From: a virus
IMG/VR virus record: IMGVR_UViG_3300044681_000518
Location: 1 to 38,652 of that record
DNA length: 38,652 bases
Strand: one strand, 5' to 3'
In this document: positions 10,801-19,101 of the stretch, one piece after another
How positions within the stretch are numbered: the stretch's first letter is position 1
How the letters are laid out: the number at the start of each line of letters is the position of its first letter
The notes under the pieces: generated by a model
What the model saw: the letters and a program-made list of their open reading frames with translations, nothing else
Told to the model about the DNA's origin: nothing
Database searches by the model: none
Made by a program: the position numbers and the translations under genes

Positions 10801-13800
10801 ACGTGACGGGTGCAACGTTTAATAATAATACCGCAGATCTTACATTAACAAGAAATGATGGTAACACAATAACTGTTAGATTATTGGATACATTATCCGA
10901 TGTAACAGTTACGGGTGGTACATATAATAGTAGTAATCAGACTTTAACACTTACTAAATCTGATGGTTCAACTGTAAACGTAAATGGATTCGCAGTAGAC
11001 ACCGACGTTAACTGGTACACCACAGGTGCAACCTTCAACACAGGTAATGGGATCATTACAGGTACTTTAAATAATGGCAGTACTTGGACTGTAGATATCG
11101 ATGGTAGGTTCTTAACCGCTGAGAGTGATACCTTAGCAACAGTAACATCAAGAGGTTCGTCAACCTCAACAGCACTGACATTTAATGGGGCGTTAACTCT
11201 TAACAACACCCTTACAATGACAAGTACATCTACCCAACCATTCTTCCTTCGTGGGGATAGTGCGGGATCTAATGGATTATTTAGAATTCAAATTGATGAC
11301 GTTAATGATTCATTCGGTACGGGTGCCAGAACTTTCTTAGGTGACGGCGGAATTGATGTCTTTATTGGAACTAGTAACGGTAGTTATACTCCGAACAATA
11401 CATATATTGCACTTAACCACAGTGGTGAAATTAGTATGGGTGCGGGATCCGCAACCAAACACTTAACACTTTCTACTTCAGGTAATTTAAGTGTAACCGG
11501 TACTTTATCTGCATCAGGTTACAATAAGTCTAATTGGGATACCGCTTATGGTTGGGGTAATCACGCAAGTGCTGGTTACGCGAATTACAGTCACAAATAC
11601 CATACATTCTCTAATGGGGATGAATACTACGATAGTTATGGTCAGAACAATAACTTAAGGTTATTCACCGAAAATGCCACATTTGATAATTTCCGTTTTA
11701 GAAGTTACTCAAACGTTGAATATTTTGATGGTACGAATTGGGTACCATGGGGACAAAGTTTAGACACCTTATTTGATGGTCGAGAAGAGACTGGATTTAG
11801 TTTGGGACATGCAAATTCTCATTTTAGATTTGAAATTAATAGAAGTTCAGGGTGGCCAACAACCGCATTATTTGTAATTCAAAGTTCGTGGACAGATACC
11901 AACAATCACACATGTGAGGTTACTTTAGAAACATGGAATGGAAGTGCGTGGGTACAGAAAGACAATTGGACGTACTCCAATTTCCAAAGAGGTATCAACT
12001 TACATACAACCTCCCAAACTCACGATGGTATTGGACAAATGCGTGTCACCATTAACATGGATTGGACGGATGCTAGTCACAACTACTATCCATTAAGAAG
12101 AATTCTTTTCTTAAGTAATTTCTCTGGGGGTGCTACTGATATGCAACCGTTTACTTGGGAATATAATAAGAATGTAACATTTAGTAATCAAATTTATGTT
12201 AGTGGTGGTGACTCATCACAATGGAACACAGCATATGGTTGGGGTAATCACGCAAGTGCGGGTTATTTAACTTCTTATACAGATACAAACCACTACACCA
12301 CAGGTGCAACATTTAATACGAGTGATGGTGTTATTACGTTTACAAGAAATAATGGGAATACATATACCGTAGATATTGACGGTAAATATTTAAACCTAAC
12401 TGGTGGTAGTGTTGCGGGTACTTTAAACCTAACATGGCCCACCACATCAACAACTAGTTACGAGTTATATTTCTATAACCAAAGTTATCACGCGAAAATC
12501 TACTCCACAGGTGGTGATTTAATCTTAACGAATGGAACTGGTGAGAAGTTTAGAACTACAACCGCAGGTGTAACCGTTTCAGGTGTTGTTACCGCAACAG
12601 GTGGTAACTCATCAAATTGGAATACCGCCTACGGTTGGGGGGATCACTCAACAAGAGGATATCTAACATCTGTTCCTTCCCCACAAAGTGGTGATTGGTG
12701 GAACGATGGTTTTGCTAGAGTTGGTACCGATGGTGTTATGGAAATTGGTAAGTATATTGATTTCCACGATTCGGATACAACCACTAGTGACTATAACTTT
12801 AGAATCACGAATTCGGGAGACAGACTGTACTTCAGTGGAGATATCGAATTAGATGGTGGAGACATCTACATCAATGATTCGAACACAAGACTTACTGAAG
12901 GTAACAGTAACGCACTCCGAATTCAAACAAATACGGGTTATGTAGATATCGGTTCTATGAACTCGAGTTGGGTTCACTTCCAAGCCGACCGTTCAGTTTA
13001 TATGTGGGCAAACGGTGGTTTATTCTCATTTGATGCCGATGTTATACCACACTCAAACAACACAAAAAATTTAGGTAGTAGTGGTAATAGATGGGCAACT
13101 ATATACGCTAACGGGGGTGATTCCACACAATGGAACACCGCCTATGGGTGGGGTAACCACGCAAGTGCTGGTTACTTAACCACATCAACTGCCGCAAATA
13201 CCTACGTTAAGAATTATTCACATCATACGTCGACTAATGCGGACTTCAATATCGCAAGATCTAGTGGTCTTTATACTTTAGACTATGGTGGACAGGCAAA
13301 CTTAAATTCACCTGATGGATCGGCATGGCATGGTCTAATCACAGTTAGATCGGGAAGTGTTAGACAGGTTCAAATCACTATTCCATATAATAGTGACAAC
13401 ATGTACTATAGAAGGGGTCATAACTCCAACGCCGAACAATGGAATGATTGGGTTAGACTTTGGGACACGAATGACTTTTCAGACACTAATGTGTCAAATT
13501 GGAATACCGCTTATGGTTGGGGTAATCACGCAAGTGCTGGTTACTTAACCTCACTTCCATCACACAATCACGATGGTGTTTACTTGCCTATTGGTGGTAA
13601 AGCTGCGGATTCCAATCTATTAGATGGTATTGACAGCACTTCATTCCTTAGAAGTGATACTAGTGACAGTTTCACAGGTGACTATTTAGGTTTCCCTACA
13701 CTAAGTCTTGGCATTGCCAATAATAACTCATCAAATGGTTACAACACATACTTTAGAGGAAGTAGTAGTCATTTCGTATTGGGTCTTACTGATGGTAACA

Positions 13801-16800
13801 CATTATACTTAAACTACGGAAACTCAAGTGGTTCGATGCGTACTTACGGTACGTGGTACCACGGTGACACACAAATTCTATCCTCTTCAAGGGCATTATC
13901 AAATGTTACAGGTAACATATCAATGTTTACCAACGATTCGGGATACATTACTTCAACGGCATCAATCTCAGGAAACGCGGCCACCGCATCCAAGTGGGCA
14001 ACCGCAAGAACGATAACTTTAAGTGGTGATCTTAATGGGTCTGTTTCTATTGATGGTTCTGCGAACGTAACCCTTAGTGCACAAGTAGTAAATGATAGTC
14101 ACACTCACGATGACAGATACTTTACTGAAACCGAATCTGACGCAAGGTACCCATTATCAAGAGGTGGTTTAGGTACTTCAACAACTGTTGGTGACACTAC
14201 GGGATGGGGAAATAACTTGGCCGCGGGAACATACACAAGAGGATATGTTGGTCATGGTGGTCAGGTGATTATGTCCCATGACACAGGAGGTAGTGTAGGT
14301 AATGTTGGTATTGAGGTAACTTACTATGGGGCAATGTATGTCCACACAAACGTGGATAGTAATCAGTGGGTTACTAAGCAAATTTGGACATCAGAAAACT
14401 TTACCTCTACAAATATTTCCAATTGGAATACCGCATATGGTTGGGGTAATCACGCAAGTGCGGGTTATGTAACCCATGACTACTATACCACAGGTGCAAC
14501 ATTTAACAGTGGTAATGGTATAATTACCTTTACGAGAAACGATGGTGGTACTTACACAGTTAATATTGCCGCAACCCTAACGGATGTAACCGTAACGGGA
14601 GGTACATATAATTCAAGTAATCAAACACTTACTTTAACAAAATCTAATGGTACGACAGTATCGGTAAGTGGATTTGCGATCGATACAGACGTTAACTGGT
14701 ACACCACTAGTGCATCATTCAATACAGGTAATGGTGTAATCACTGGTACAAGAAACGATGGTGGTACATGGACAGTAGACATTGACGGTAGATTCGTTCC
14801 GTACAGTGGTGGTAACATGACGGGTAACCTGAATTGGGGAACCACAGGTACAGGTTTAACATGGACAATGAACACCGATGGTGCCTACATCATATTCTAT
14901 AATACAGGTGATGGCGATACCGATTCAAGATTAGAGTACGGTACATCCGACAATGGTAACGAGTACCACAGATGGATGGTGTCTTCTATTGAGGAGATGA
15001 CCCTTAAGAATGACGGTTTACGTGTTACCAATGACATCTATATGGCGGGTAATATTGTGGCAACTCAGGCGTGGGTCTCTTCGAGAGGTTACCTAACATC
15101 TTATACAGATACTAACTACTACACTACAGGTGCAACATTCAACACAGGTAACGGAGTAATCACCGGTACTTTAAATAACGGTAGTACTTGGACTGTAGAC
15201 ATCGATGGTAGATACTTACAATCGTACACAGAGGTCGATACTTTAGCATCTGTGACCGCAAGAGGGTCATCCACCTCAAGTGACATTTTCTTGAATAACG
15301 CAGCACCAACACTATACTTACAGGATACTGATAATAGATCTGCGATGATCCATGTTAACAGTAACTACTTCTATATCCTAAATGGTAATGCTAATAACAG
15401 TACAAGTTGGGCTCAACAAGCAAACAGTAGATGGTTATTCCAAGGTAACTTAAATAATAACGATATTACATTTGGTGGTTCGGGTGACTTCGCCGGTGTT
15501 GTTACCGCAACAGGTGGTAACTCCAACAATTGGAACACGGCTTATGGATGGGGTAACCACGCAAGTGCGGGATACTTAACCGCACACCCAACAATTGCGG
15601 GTGCTAGTTCTAATAATAGTGGTAGAACATATATCCAAGATGTATTAACAGATGCTAATGGACACGTAACAGGTTTAACCACAGCGACTGAAACTGTAGT
15701 TAATACCGATACAAACTATTATGTTAATTCGGCTTCATTTACTAGTGGTATCTTAACACTTAACAGGATTGGTTTAGGTTCGCTTACAGTAAGTTTAGAC
15801 GGTAGATATCTACAATCAGAATCGGACACATTGTCAACCGTAACCGCAAGAGGTAACACTACTGGTAGTGCAATTGCGATAGGTGGAACATTAACAATTA
15901 ATAAATCAGGAACCGATTCATGGATTGTATTCCCCGCACAAACTAATGATCCGGGGTATATTAGACACTATGAGAGTAATAACACCTCAAGAATGTTATT
16001 CTCGGTATCCGATGACAGTGGTACTACCGATTACTTCGGTTTTGGTTACAATGGTGACGATACTCGTTTTGTTATTTACTCAAACGGTAATGTCTATGGT
16101 AAAGGAACCGCAGAATTTGATGGTAGAGTATACGCCGACGACGGTTTACACGTAAGAGGTGATTGGGTTCGTGTAGACGGAAGTAACGGTATCTACTTCA
16201 ACAGTTATGGTGGTGGATGGAGAATGACAGGATCATCATACGTTGAGATGTATGGTAGTAAGTCACTACACATGCAAAACGGTAGTATTGACTATGTTAC
16301 TCAACTACACTTTAACGATAATGTAAGATTCTATGATGAAGGTAATAACCAATACCTTAACTATAAATGGGGTAACGGTGGTGCAGGTGGTATCAAATTC
16401 GTTGACGGAGATAACTCCGTTCAAGGTTATGTATATGGTTCAGGAACAGGTTCCTTTGGATTGTTAGATAGTGGTGGTAACTGGAAAGTAAGAGTAGACG
16501 GCTCTAATGTTGAAATGTATGGTTCTCAATACCTTACAAATGTTTACGCCAATGTCTTCTACGATAGAGATAACTCGGCATACTACTTAAATCCAAATCA
16601 AGCGTCCAACTTAGCAACCCTTACACTTAATAGTCCAACATCAGGTACAACAGTATTCAATATTCAGGGTACTCAAGGACAATTGTTCTCGATCACCGAC
16701 GATTTAACGGGGGATCTATTCTCAGTATCAGACGCTTCGGGTGTTCCAATCTTTAATGTAAATGCCAACAGTAATGTCGACATTGACGGAAGATTAATTA

Positions 16801-17930
16801 TATCTAAGAATAATGCGTCGTCCCTAACGGCAAATGCACATTTATTGTTAGAGAATGGTACCACTTCCTCAGGACAAACCACAATTGGATTTAGACATGG
16901 TGGAACTGAAAAAGGTTCGATTAGAGTAGACTCATCGGGTAATCAGATATTCAACGCTGCGAGTGGTATTTTCTACTACAACAATGATTTTGGTGGAGAT
17001 TCACTAACATTTAGAAACGTTTCCACCACATTCATGACTGTTAGTAGTGGTACTGTTAGTTTCCCAAATACGGTTTCGGCAAGTATTAGTGGTAACGCAG
17101 CGTCGGCAACTAATTTAGGTTCACACTATACCGCAGATGATTGGTTTAGGGCAACTGCTGATAATAATATTGTTAAATTCTACGGTAACACAAGATCTAT
17201 CATATACCGTACTGACGGTGTAACGAATGAGCATGGTGGTGGAGGATATCCCCACATTTGGTACTATGGTGGTTCTGCTGATTCGAACAGAGTAATGATT
17301 ATTAACACAAGCGGTCAGTTGTGGATGAGCAACTACGGTTGGTTACACGATTATTTCCAAGCATCAGCTAGTGCAATCAATACAGGTAATATTGGTTCAC
17401 AATCAGTAAACTACGCAACAACCGCGGGATCCGCAACTTCAGCAACAACTGCGGGATATGCAACCACAGCAGGATCGGCAGATCAAATTGATGGTGTTGG
17501 ATTCAGAAACACAGGATCAAATGAAGGAATTAACGCTGACACCCTTAACAGTAATGGTATAACCTACTACACTGGTGGTGTAACAAACTTCTCAGGTAAC
17601 TCTACGGACGGTGCACTTTACTCACAAGCGTATAGTTCATCATGGCAACACCAAATTGCGGGTGATTATAGAAGTGGTCAAATTGCTGTTAGAGGTAAAA
17701 ATAATGGAACGTGGCAATCATGGAAGAAAGTCGCGTTGGTTAACACCGTTACCTTCACAAATGTTACATCAGTTTCATTTACTCACGGTTTAGGAACCGA
17801 TAATATAGTTGCTCAGGTATATGACGGTGGTGGTAGTTTATTCTTCCCGTCTGAGTTAAGATCTGCGGGTGGTATCGTTACTGTAACATTCGAAGTACCG
17901 AGATCAGGTAGATTAGTCGTAACGGGATAA
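4821..17930 (+). CDS. Giant repeat-built tail fibre / virion adhesin (4369 aa)
   Basis: One uninterrupted 13.1-kb frame. Layout by residue: 1-390 is an N-terminal region with two copies of LGSxxxxWRDxxL (93-107, 236-250), which recur as variants at 1563 and 2751. 393-1225 is a Thr/Ser/Asn-rich alpha-helical region of RLDSIET/NTQNNRL heptad-like repeats, with six copies of a TYATDxDV...LRG unit, interrupted near 825-913 by a beta domain. 1225-3600 has about 14 copies of a beta module (TTGATFNTGNGxIT...TVDIDGRY), four SGRTYIQD units and ten copies of AYGWGNHASAGYL. 3600-4369 includes FYDRDNSAYYLN (3913-3924), an ATTAGSA linker and a C-terminal THGLGTDNIVAQVYD domain (about 4305-4369). Such modules are typical of marine phage fibres. 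It probably forms a long trimeric fibre carrying receptor-binding parts. Attachment site and receptor are unknown. Confidence 0.9.
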   Translation: MNIFDPHITGSMSVSASAQIEGDLTVLGTIYGSAQISGQVDSATSASHAAQYLLTSSFEAYTGSLATTGSNTFIGDQTISGSLLPQGTLTHDLGSDGQRWRDIYLAGNTINLGGTKITKNDDGDVEVKDSSNNLKKIVASEIEIGSGDSKKILKIDNGKFKLMDSGDTKDEVAALSGSFTGSFVGDGSRLVNVPASAVQGLSLNRISDGEVTASIGNGKMTLNANFEPDLTDTRDLGSPTKQWRDLFLSSGSLYINGQQVISTTGNELRITTDEGESIKIIETASDTITLQTENGDITLTSSGNGNIELDAPIQIGAGKKILSSDGNSISFANGLVITGSIVLSGDVDGVDIARLKSDVDAILLGSSADKDSFAEIVGLINSVDTANDQAFAAYYTASNSRFASIESTTASFDGRLDSLEVKTGSIQSDITKLYSSASLAASSNANGNDRLNSIELVTASFDGRLDSIETETGSLSTRIGLLEDESGSIRTTFNSYTSSNNTTNTTQNNRLTSIETKTGSIEASISNINTLNNTQNSRLGSLETFTGSLDATFATDADVASLRGTLNSYTSSNNLRNGDQDGRLDSIESFTASIDETYATDSDVSDLRGDFNTYTSSNNTTNTNQNNRLTSIETTTSSFDGRLDSLETKSGSVDITLGNFGGQLSSLDGRLDSIETFTGSLDATYATDQDVTSLRGTLNTYTSSNDVRNNQQENRISSLEGFTASIDETYATDEDVNRFRGDFNTYTSSNNTTNNTQNNRLNALETKSGSVDTLNNTQNNRLNALEIATGSIITVNNTQNGRLNSIESATASLDGRLDIIEGGLEFTGSNVTVKGDLLVKGSTVSINSTEIDLGDNIISLNGTGAANGGIKVNDGPASGSLLWDGTNDYWVAGRENAEERIITDGPFHTYTSSLNSKINSIHSTTASFDGRLDSIESFTGSLDATYATDSDVTALRGTLNSYTSSNNNTNSTQNSRLSSLETTTGSIITVNNTQNGRLDSLESFTGSLDATYATDEDVTRLRGDFNSHTSSNNTTNTTQNNRLTSIETATGSIIGVNNDQNVRLTALEIKTGSLSGDISSLDGRVDSLETKTGSLTNDISILDGRVDSIEVKTGSFETSITNINTLNTTQNNRLTSIESTTGSIIGVNNNQNSRLDSLETTSGSIIGINNSQNLRLTSLETTTGSIISVNNTQNNRLTSIENTTGSIINLNNAQNGRLDAIEARTGSYLTEHPTINSANSSNNSGRTYIQDVLLDGNGHVTGLTTASETVVNTDRYVTGATFNNGTADLTLTRNDGNTVTVRLLDTLSDVTVTGGTYNSGTQTLVLTKSDGNTVSVSGFAVDTDVNWYTTGATFNTSTGIVQLSRNDGGTVSVDLDGRYLQSYTETDPIFTSSEAYNITNADTTNWDTAFGWGNHATRGYLTAHPTVGAAISSNNSGRTYIQDILVDSYGHITGLTTATETVVNTNYYVTGATFNTSNGVVTLTRNDGSTITVDIDGKYAEAGHNHDSAYVNVGGDTMTGSLTLPSMRMGNVILSASGDQNHIHFDGSALIPLTTTTASNASMGNSGYRWSNVYSGYGNFTNSVTANAFAKIGGTSSQFLMADGSVSTNPGWLTTESDPIFTASEAYNITNSDTTNWDTAFGWGDHSTRGYLTTYTNNYVNAVSWNSSDGVITIGRQGLNSLTLDIDGRYLNVSGGTITKTSTHVAQGSISASDAHLDLYNNWESDTDQKGSILTFTDNYYDGSTYRKTLRSAIKGGTDTTGNTADGYLEFYVDSAGANSPNLVLRLDRNKNANFYGTIITSSHGSSSNWKQAYDWGDHASAGYLTAYSETDTLATVTSRGSSTTSTIDITAANILRGFNGSGGSTVFHQLETYWNTNAASSTATLRFDVGLWRLWSGIYGGYVLNVRSNGNVEVVNNVTASSFIKTGGTSTQFLKADGSVDANTYLTTHPSVSAASSSNNSGRTYIQDILLDSFGHITGLTTATETVVNTDRYVTGATFNNNTADLTLTRNDGNTITVRLLDTLSDVTVTGGTYNSSNQTLTLTKSDGSTVNVNGFAVDTDVNWYTTGATFNTGNGIITGTLNNGSTWTVDIDGRFLTAESDTLATVTSRGSSTSTALTFNGALTLNNTLTMTSTSTQPFFLRGDSAGSNGLFRIQIDDVNDSFGTGARTFLGDGGIDVFIGTSNGSYTPNNTYIALNHSGEISMGAGSATKHLTLSTSGNLSVTGTLSASGYNKSNWDTAYGWGNHASAGYANYSHKYHTFSNGDEYYDSYGQNNNLRLFTENATFDNFRFRSYSNVEYFDGTNWVPWGQSLDTLFDGREETGFSLGHANSHFRFEINRSSGWPTTALFVIQSSWTDTNNHTCEVTLETWNGSAWVQKDNWTYSNFQRGINLHTTSQTHDGIGQMRVTINMDWTDASHNYYPLRRILFLSNFSGGATDMQPFTWEYNKNVTFSNQIYVSGGDSSQWNTAYGWGNHASAGYLTSYTDTNHYTTGATFNTSDGVITFTRNNGNTYTVDIDGKYLNLTGGSVAGTLNLTWPTTSTTSYELYFYNQSYHAKIYSTGGDLILTNGTGEKFRTTTAGVTVSGVVTATGGNSSNWNTAYGWGDHSTRGYLTSVPSPQSGDWWNDGFARVGTDGVMEIGKYIDFHDSDTTTSDYNFRITNSGDRLYFSGDIELDGGDIYINDSNTRLTEGNSNALRIQTNTGYVDIGSMNSSWVHFQADRSVYMWANGGLFSFDADVIPHSNNTKNLGSSGNRWATIYANGGDSTQWNTAYGWGNHASAGYLTTSTAANTYVKNYSHHTSTNADFNIARSSGLYTLDYGGQANLNSPDGSAWHGLITVRSGSVRQVQITIPYNSDNMYYRRGHNSNAEQWNDWVRLWDTNDFSDTNVSNWNTAYGWGNHASAGYLTSLPSHNHDGVYLPIGGKAADSNLLDGIDSTSFLRSDTSDSFTGDYLGFPTLSLGIANNNSSNGYNTYFRGSSSHFVLGLTDGNTLYLNYGNSSGSMRTYGTWYHGDTQILSSSRALSNVTGNISMFTNDSGYITSTASISGNAATASKWATARTITLSGDLNGSVSIDGSANVTLSAQVVNDSHTHDDRYFTETESDARYPLSRGGLGTSTTVGDTTGWGNNLAAGTYTRGYVGHGGQVIMSHDTGGSVGNVGIEVTYYGAMYVHTNVDSNQWVTKQIWTSENFTSTNISNWNTAYGWGNHASAGYVTHDYYTTGATFNSGNGIITFTRNDGGTYTVNIAATLTDVTVTGGTYNSSNQTLTLTKSNGTTVSVSGFAIDTDVNWYTTSASFNTGNGVITGTRNDGGTWTVDIDGRFVPYSGGNMTGNLNWGTTGTGLTWTMNTDGAYIIFYNTGDGDTDSRLEYGTSDNGNEYHRWMVSSIEEMTLKNDGLRVTNDIYMAGNIVATQAWVSSRGYLTSYTDTNYYTTGATFNTGNGVITGTLNNGSTWTVDIDGRYLQSYTEVDTLASVTARGSSTSSDIFLNNAAPTLYLQDTDNRSAMIHVNSNYFYILNGNANNSTSWAQQANSRWLFQGNLNNNDITFGGSGDFAGVVTATGGNSNNWNTAYGWGNHASAGYLTAHPTIAGASSNNSGRTYIQDVLTDANGHVTGLTTATETVVNTDTNYYVNSASFTSGILTLNRIGLGSLTVSLDGRYLQSESDTLSTVTARGNTTGSAIAIGGTLTINKSGTDSWIVFPAQTNDPGYIRHYESNNTSRMLFSVSDDSGTTDYFGFGYNGDDTRFVIYSNGNVYGKGTAEFDGRVYADDGLHVRGDWVRVDGSNGIYFNSYGGGWRMTGSSYVEMYGSKSLHMQNGSIDYVTQLHFNDNVRFYDEGNNQYLNYKWGNGGAGGIKFVDGDNSVQGYVYGSGTGSFGLLDSGGNWKVRVDGSNVEMYGSQYLTNVYANVFYDRDNSAYYLNPNQASNLATLTLNSPTSGTTVFNIQGTQGQLFSITDDLTGDLFSVSDASGVPIFNVNANSNVDIDGRLIISKNNASSLTANAHLLLENGTTSSGQTTIGFRHGGTEKGSIRVDSSGNQIFNAASGIFYYNNDFGGDSLTFRNVSTTFMTVSSGTVSFPNTVSASISGNAASATNLGSHYTADDWFRATADNNIVKFYGNTRSIIYRTDGVTNEHGGGGYPHIWYYGGSADSNRVMIINTSGQLWMSNYGWLHDYFQASASAINTGNIGSQSVNYATTAGSATSATTAGYATTAGSADQIDGVGFRNTGSNEGINADTLNSNGITYYTGGVTNFSGNSTDGALYSQAYSSSWQHQIAGDYRSGQIAVRGKNNGTWQSWKKVALVNTVTFTNVTSVSFTHGLGTDNIVAQVYDGGGSLFFPSELRSAGGIVTVTFEVPRSGRLVVTG
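6000..8490 (+). repeat. Heptad-like RLxSIExxTGS repeat region of the fibre
   Basis: About 830 residues are built from short helical units of the form (N)TQNxRLxSIExxTGS, mixed with six copies of a longer unit containing TYATDxDV and LRGTLNxYTSSNN. Spacing and hydrophobic pattern suggest a trimeric coiled coil forming a shaft. At DNA level, 7185-7229 and 7770-7814 are identical over 45 bases, so some units are recent copies. Confidence 0.75.
9033..15578 (+). repeat. Ten-copy NWNTAYGWGNHASAGYL module array in the fibre
   Basis: Ten copies of a 17-residue motif (consensus NWNTAYGWGNHASAGYL) start near 9033, 9725, 10246, 11533, 12220, 12615, 13130, 13498, 14421 and 15528. Three copies have the variant HxTRGYL, and the third has WKQAYDWGDH. 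Spacing is irregular (about 370 to 1290 bases) because different beta modules sit between them, so they look like punctuation between interchangeable domains. Exact DNA matches (11539-11579 = 13504-13544; 10314-10351 = 11127-11164) indicate recent duplication or gene conversion. Confidence 0.85.
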
Positions 17931-17936
17931 AAGGAG
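17931..17936 (+). promoter_or_regulatory. Canonical Shine-Dalgarno AAGGAG
   Basis: AAGGAG lies 7 bases before the ATG at 17944, directly after the fibre stop codon. It decides the start: an alternative ATG at 17940 is in another frame and too close. It stands out because almost no other start in this window has a recognisable Shine-Dalgarno, as expected for a Bacteroidetes-type translation system. Confidence 0.6.
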
Positions 17937-17943
17937 CATATGT

Positions 17944-19089
17944 ATGTTAAGAGAAAATGTAATAGTAAGTGGTTCGTTAGATGTACAAAGCGGACAGTTC
18001 ATTATACCAAGAGGAACGAGAGCTCAGAGACCTTCGAGTCCTGAGGTTGGTTCATTATACCTTGAAGAGTCCCCTAGTGGAAGTTTTGTTGTCACCTTTA
18101 CAGGTTCATCCAACTACGATGATGGTTGGGAACCCGTGGGTTCACAGAACACAGATAGAACTGCGTTTAAGTATAGAAACATAATTAACTACTCATACTT
18201 GGCCGGTGGATATAAGAATTCATCTCCATGGAAGAACGTTCATAAAACTATAAACGCTACCGATCAAACTTCACATATTGGTGAATTAATGGATTACCCC
18301 GCATCTTATACGTCAGGGGCGTGTAGTAAAACTATACTCTTTCTATGGTCAACCAATACGGATAATGTTTGGAAATCGGCAACTCAAGTTCATGGAACAC
18401 ATACAACGGGTGTACATATGGTTAACGAAACCGCATATGCACACCAGACAAAATGGGATTTATTAAATGAAAGGGACGATCCGGGAACTCTATTTAAAGA
18501 GACGGAATTTGCTTACATTTTTGGAGGTTCAGTTGCTGCGGTTGAGAAATTTAACCTCACTAATGAAACTATGTATACTACCTACTATCCAAGTGGGACG
18601 GGACCTTACACCACAACAACAACATCTATTACTAGTACTTTAGGTGCTTCAGGTTTCTCAGATGAAAACTATGGTTATGGGTATGGTTCTGAGAGTGGTA
18701 ATAAATGCCACTTCGCAACCGATACTTTTGAAACAAGGGCATCATCATGGGCATCAAGTGGTCAACAGAAGGGGATTAGTTCCAAAGTCGGTAAAGGATA
18801 TTGTGGTAATGAAGGGACGTATAATGGTGGGTATAACCTCAGGAGGTGGGATGCGTTTACTGAAACGAATATTGGTAACGTATCAAAACCACACCCAAAC
18901 TGTGGTGAAGAAAACTTCACTATGGGGCAAGACCACCAATACATGATAGCATGTTATGATGGTAGTGGTCAGAGTAATAATAGTTGGAAATTTAGTTACA
19001 CAACAGATACAGGAACTGTTAACCCATCGGGTCTTGCACCTGGTGTAAATGCCGGTGCGTCATCAGGACATTGTGGTTGGAGAAATTAA
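17944..19089 (+). CDS. Virion adhesin paralogue 1 (possible Kelch-like beta-propeller)
   Basis: This 381-aa protein is the first of three tandem paralogues behind the fibre. Residues 1-45 form a short anchor, ending in the RPSSPEVGSLYLE segment shared by all three. The rest consists of repeated blades with Gly-Gly and aromatic motifs: YLAGGYKNSSPW (85-96), AYIFGGSVAAVEKFNL (190-205), then GYGYGSESGNKCHF, GGYNLRRWDAFTETN and YMIACYDGS. Their form (x-hydrophobic-GG...ve-F-x-L) resembles Kelch repeats of beta-propellers; this is my reading of pattern, not a database match. The C-terminus ends SSGHCGWRN. It sits 13 bases after the fibre stop with a strong ribosome binding site. It is probably a receptor-binding or fibre-tip protein. 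Confidence 0.75.
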   Translation: MLRENVIVSGSLDVQSGQFIIPRGTRAQRPSSPEVGSLYLEESPSGSFVVTFTGSSNYDDGWEPVGSQNTDRTAFKYRNIINYSYLAGGYKNSSPWKNVHKTINATDQTSHIGELMDYPASYTSGACSKTILFLWSTNTDNVWKSATQVHGTHTTGVHMVNETAYAHQTKWDLLNERDDPGTLFKETEFAYIFGGSVAAVEKFNLTNETMYTTYYPSGTGPYTTTTTSITSTLGASGFSDENYGYGYGSESGNKCHFATDTFETRASSWASSGQQKGISSKVGKGYCGNEGTYNGGYNLRRWDAFTETNIGNVSKPHPNCGEENFTMGQDHQYMIACYDGSGQSNNSWKFSYTTDTGTVNPSGLAPGVNAGASSGHCGWRN

Positions 19090-19101
19090 GTATTTATAGG
19101 T

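Noticed and set aside
6000-15600. CRISPR-like or tandem DNA repeats
   Set aside because: The repeats are in frame, of uneven length and spacing, and diverged at third positions, as expected of protein modules and not of a CRISPR array.
5129-17793. Many 60-140 codon frames antisense to, or in other frames of, the giant fibre gene
   Set aside because: They lie fully inside a continuous repeat-rich coding frame, have biased composition mirroring the Ser/Thr/Asn repeats, and lack starts or promoters of their own.
19091-19097. TATTTAT before the second adhesin as a late promoter
   Set aside because: It ends four bases before the ATG, leaving no room for a transcription start and leader; it more likely results from the AT-rich junction.
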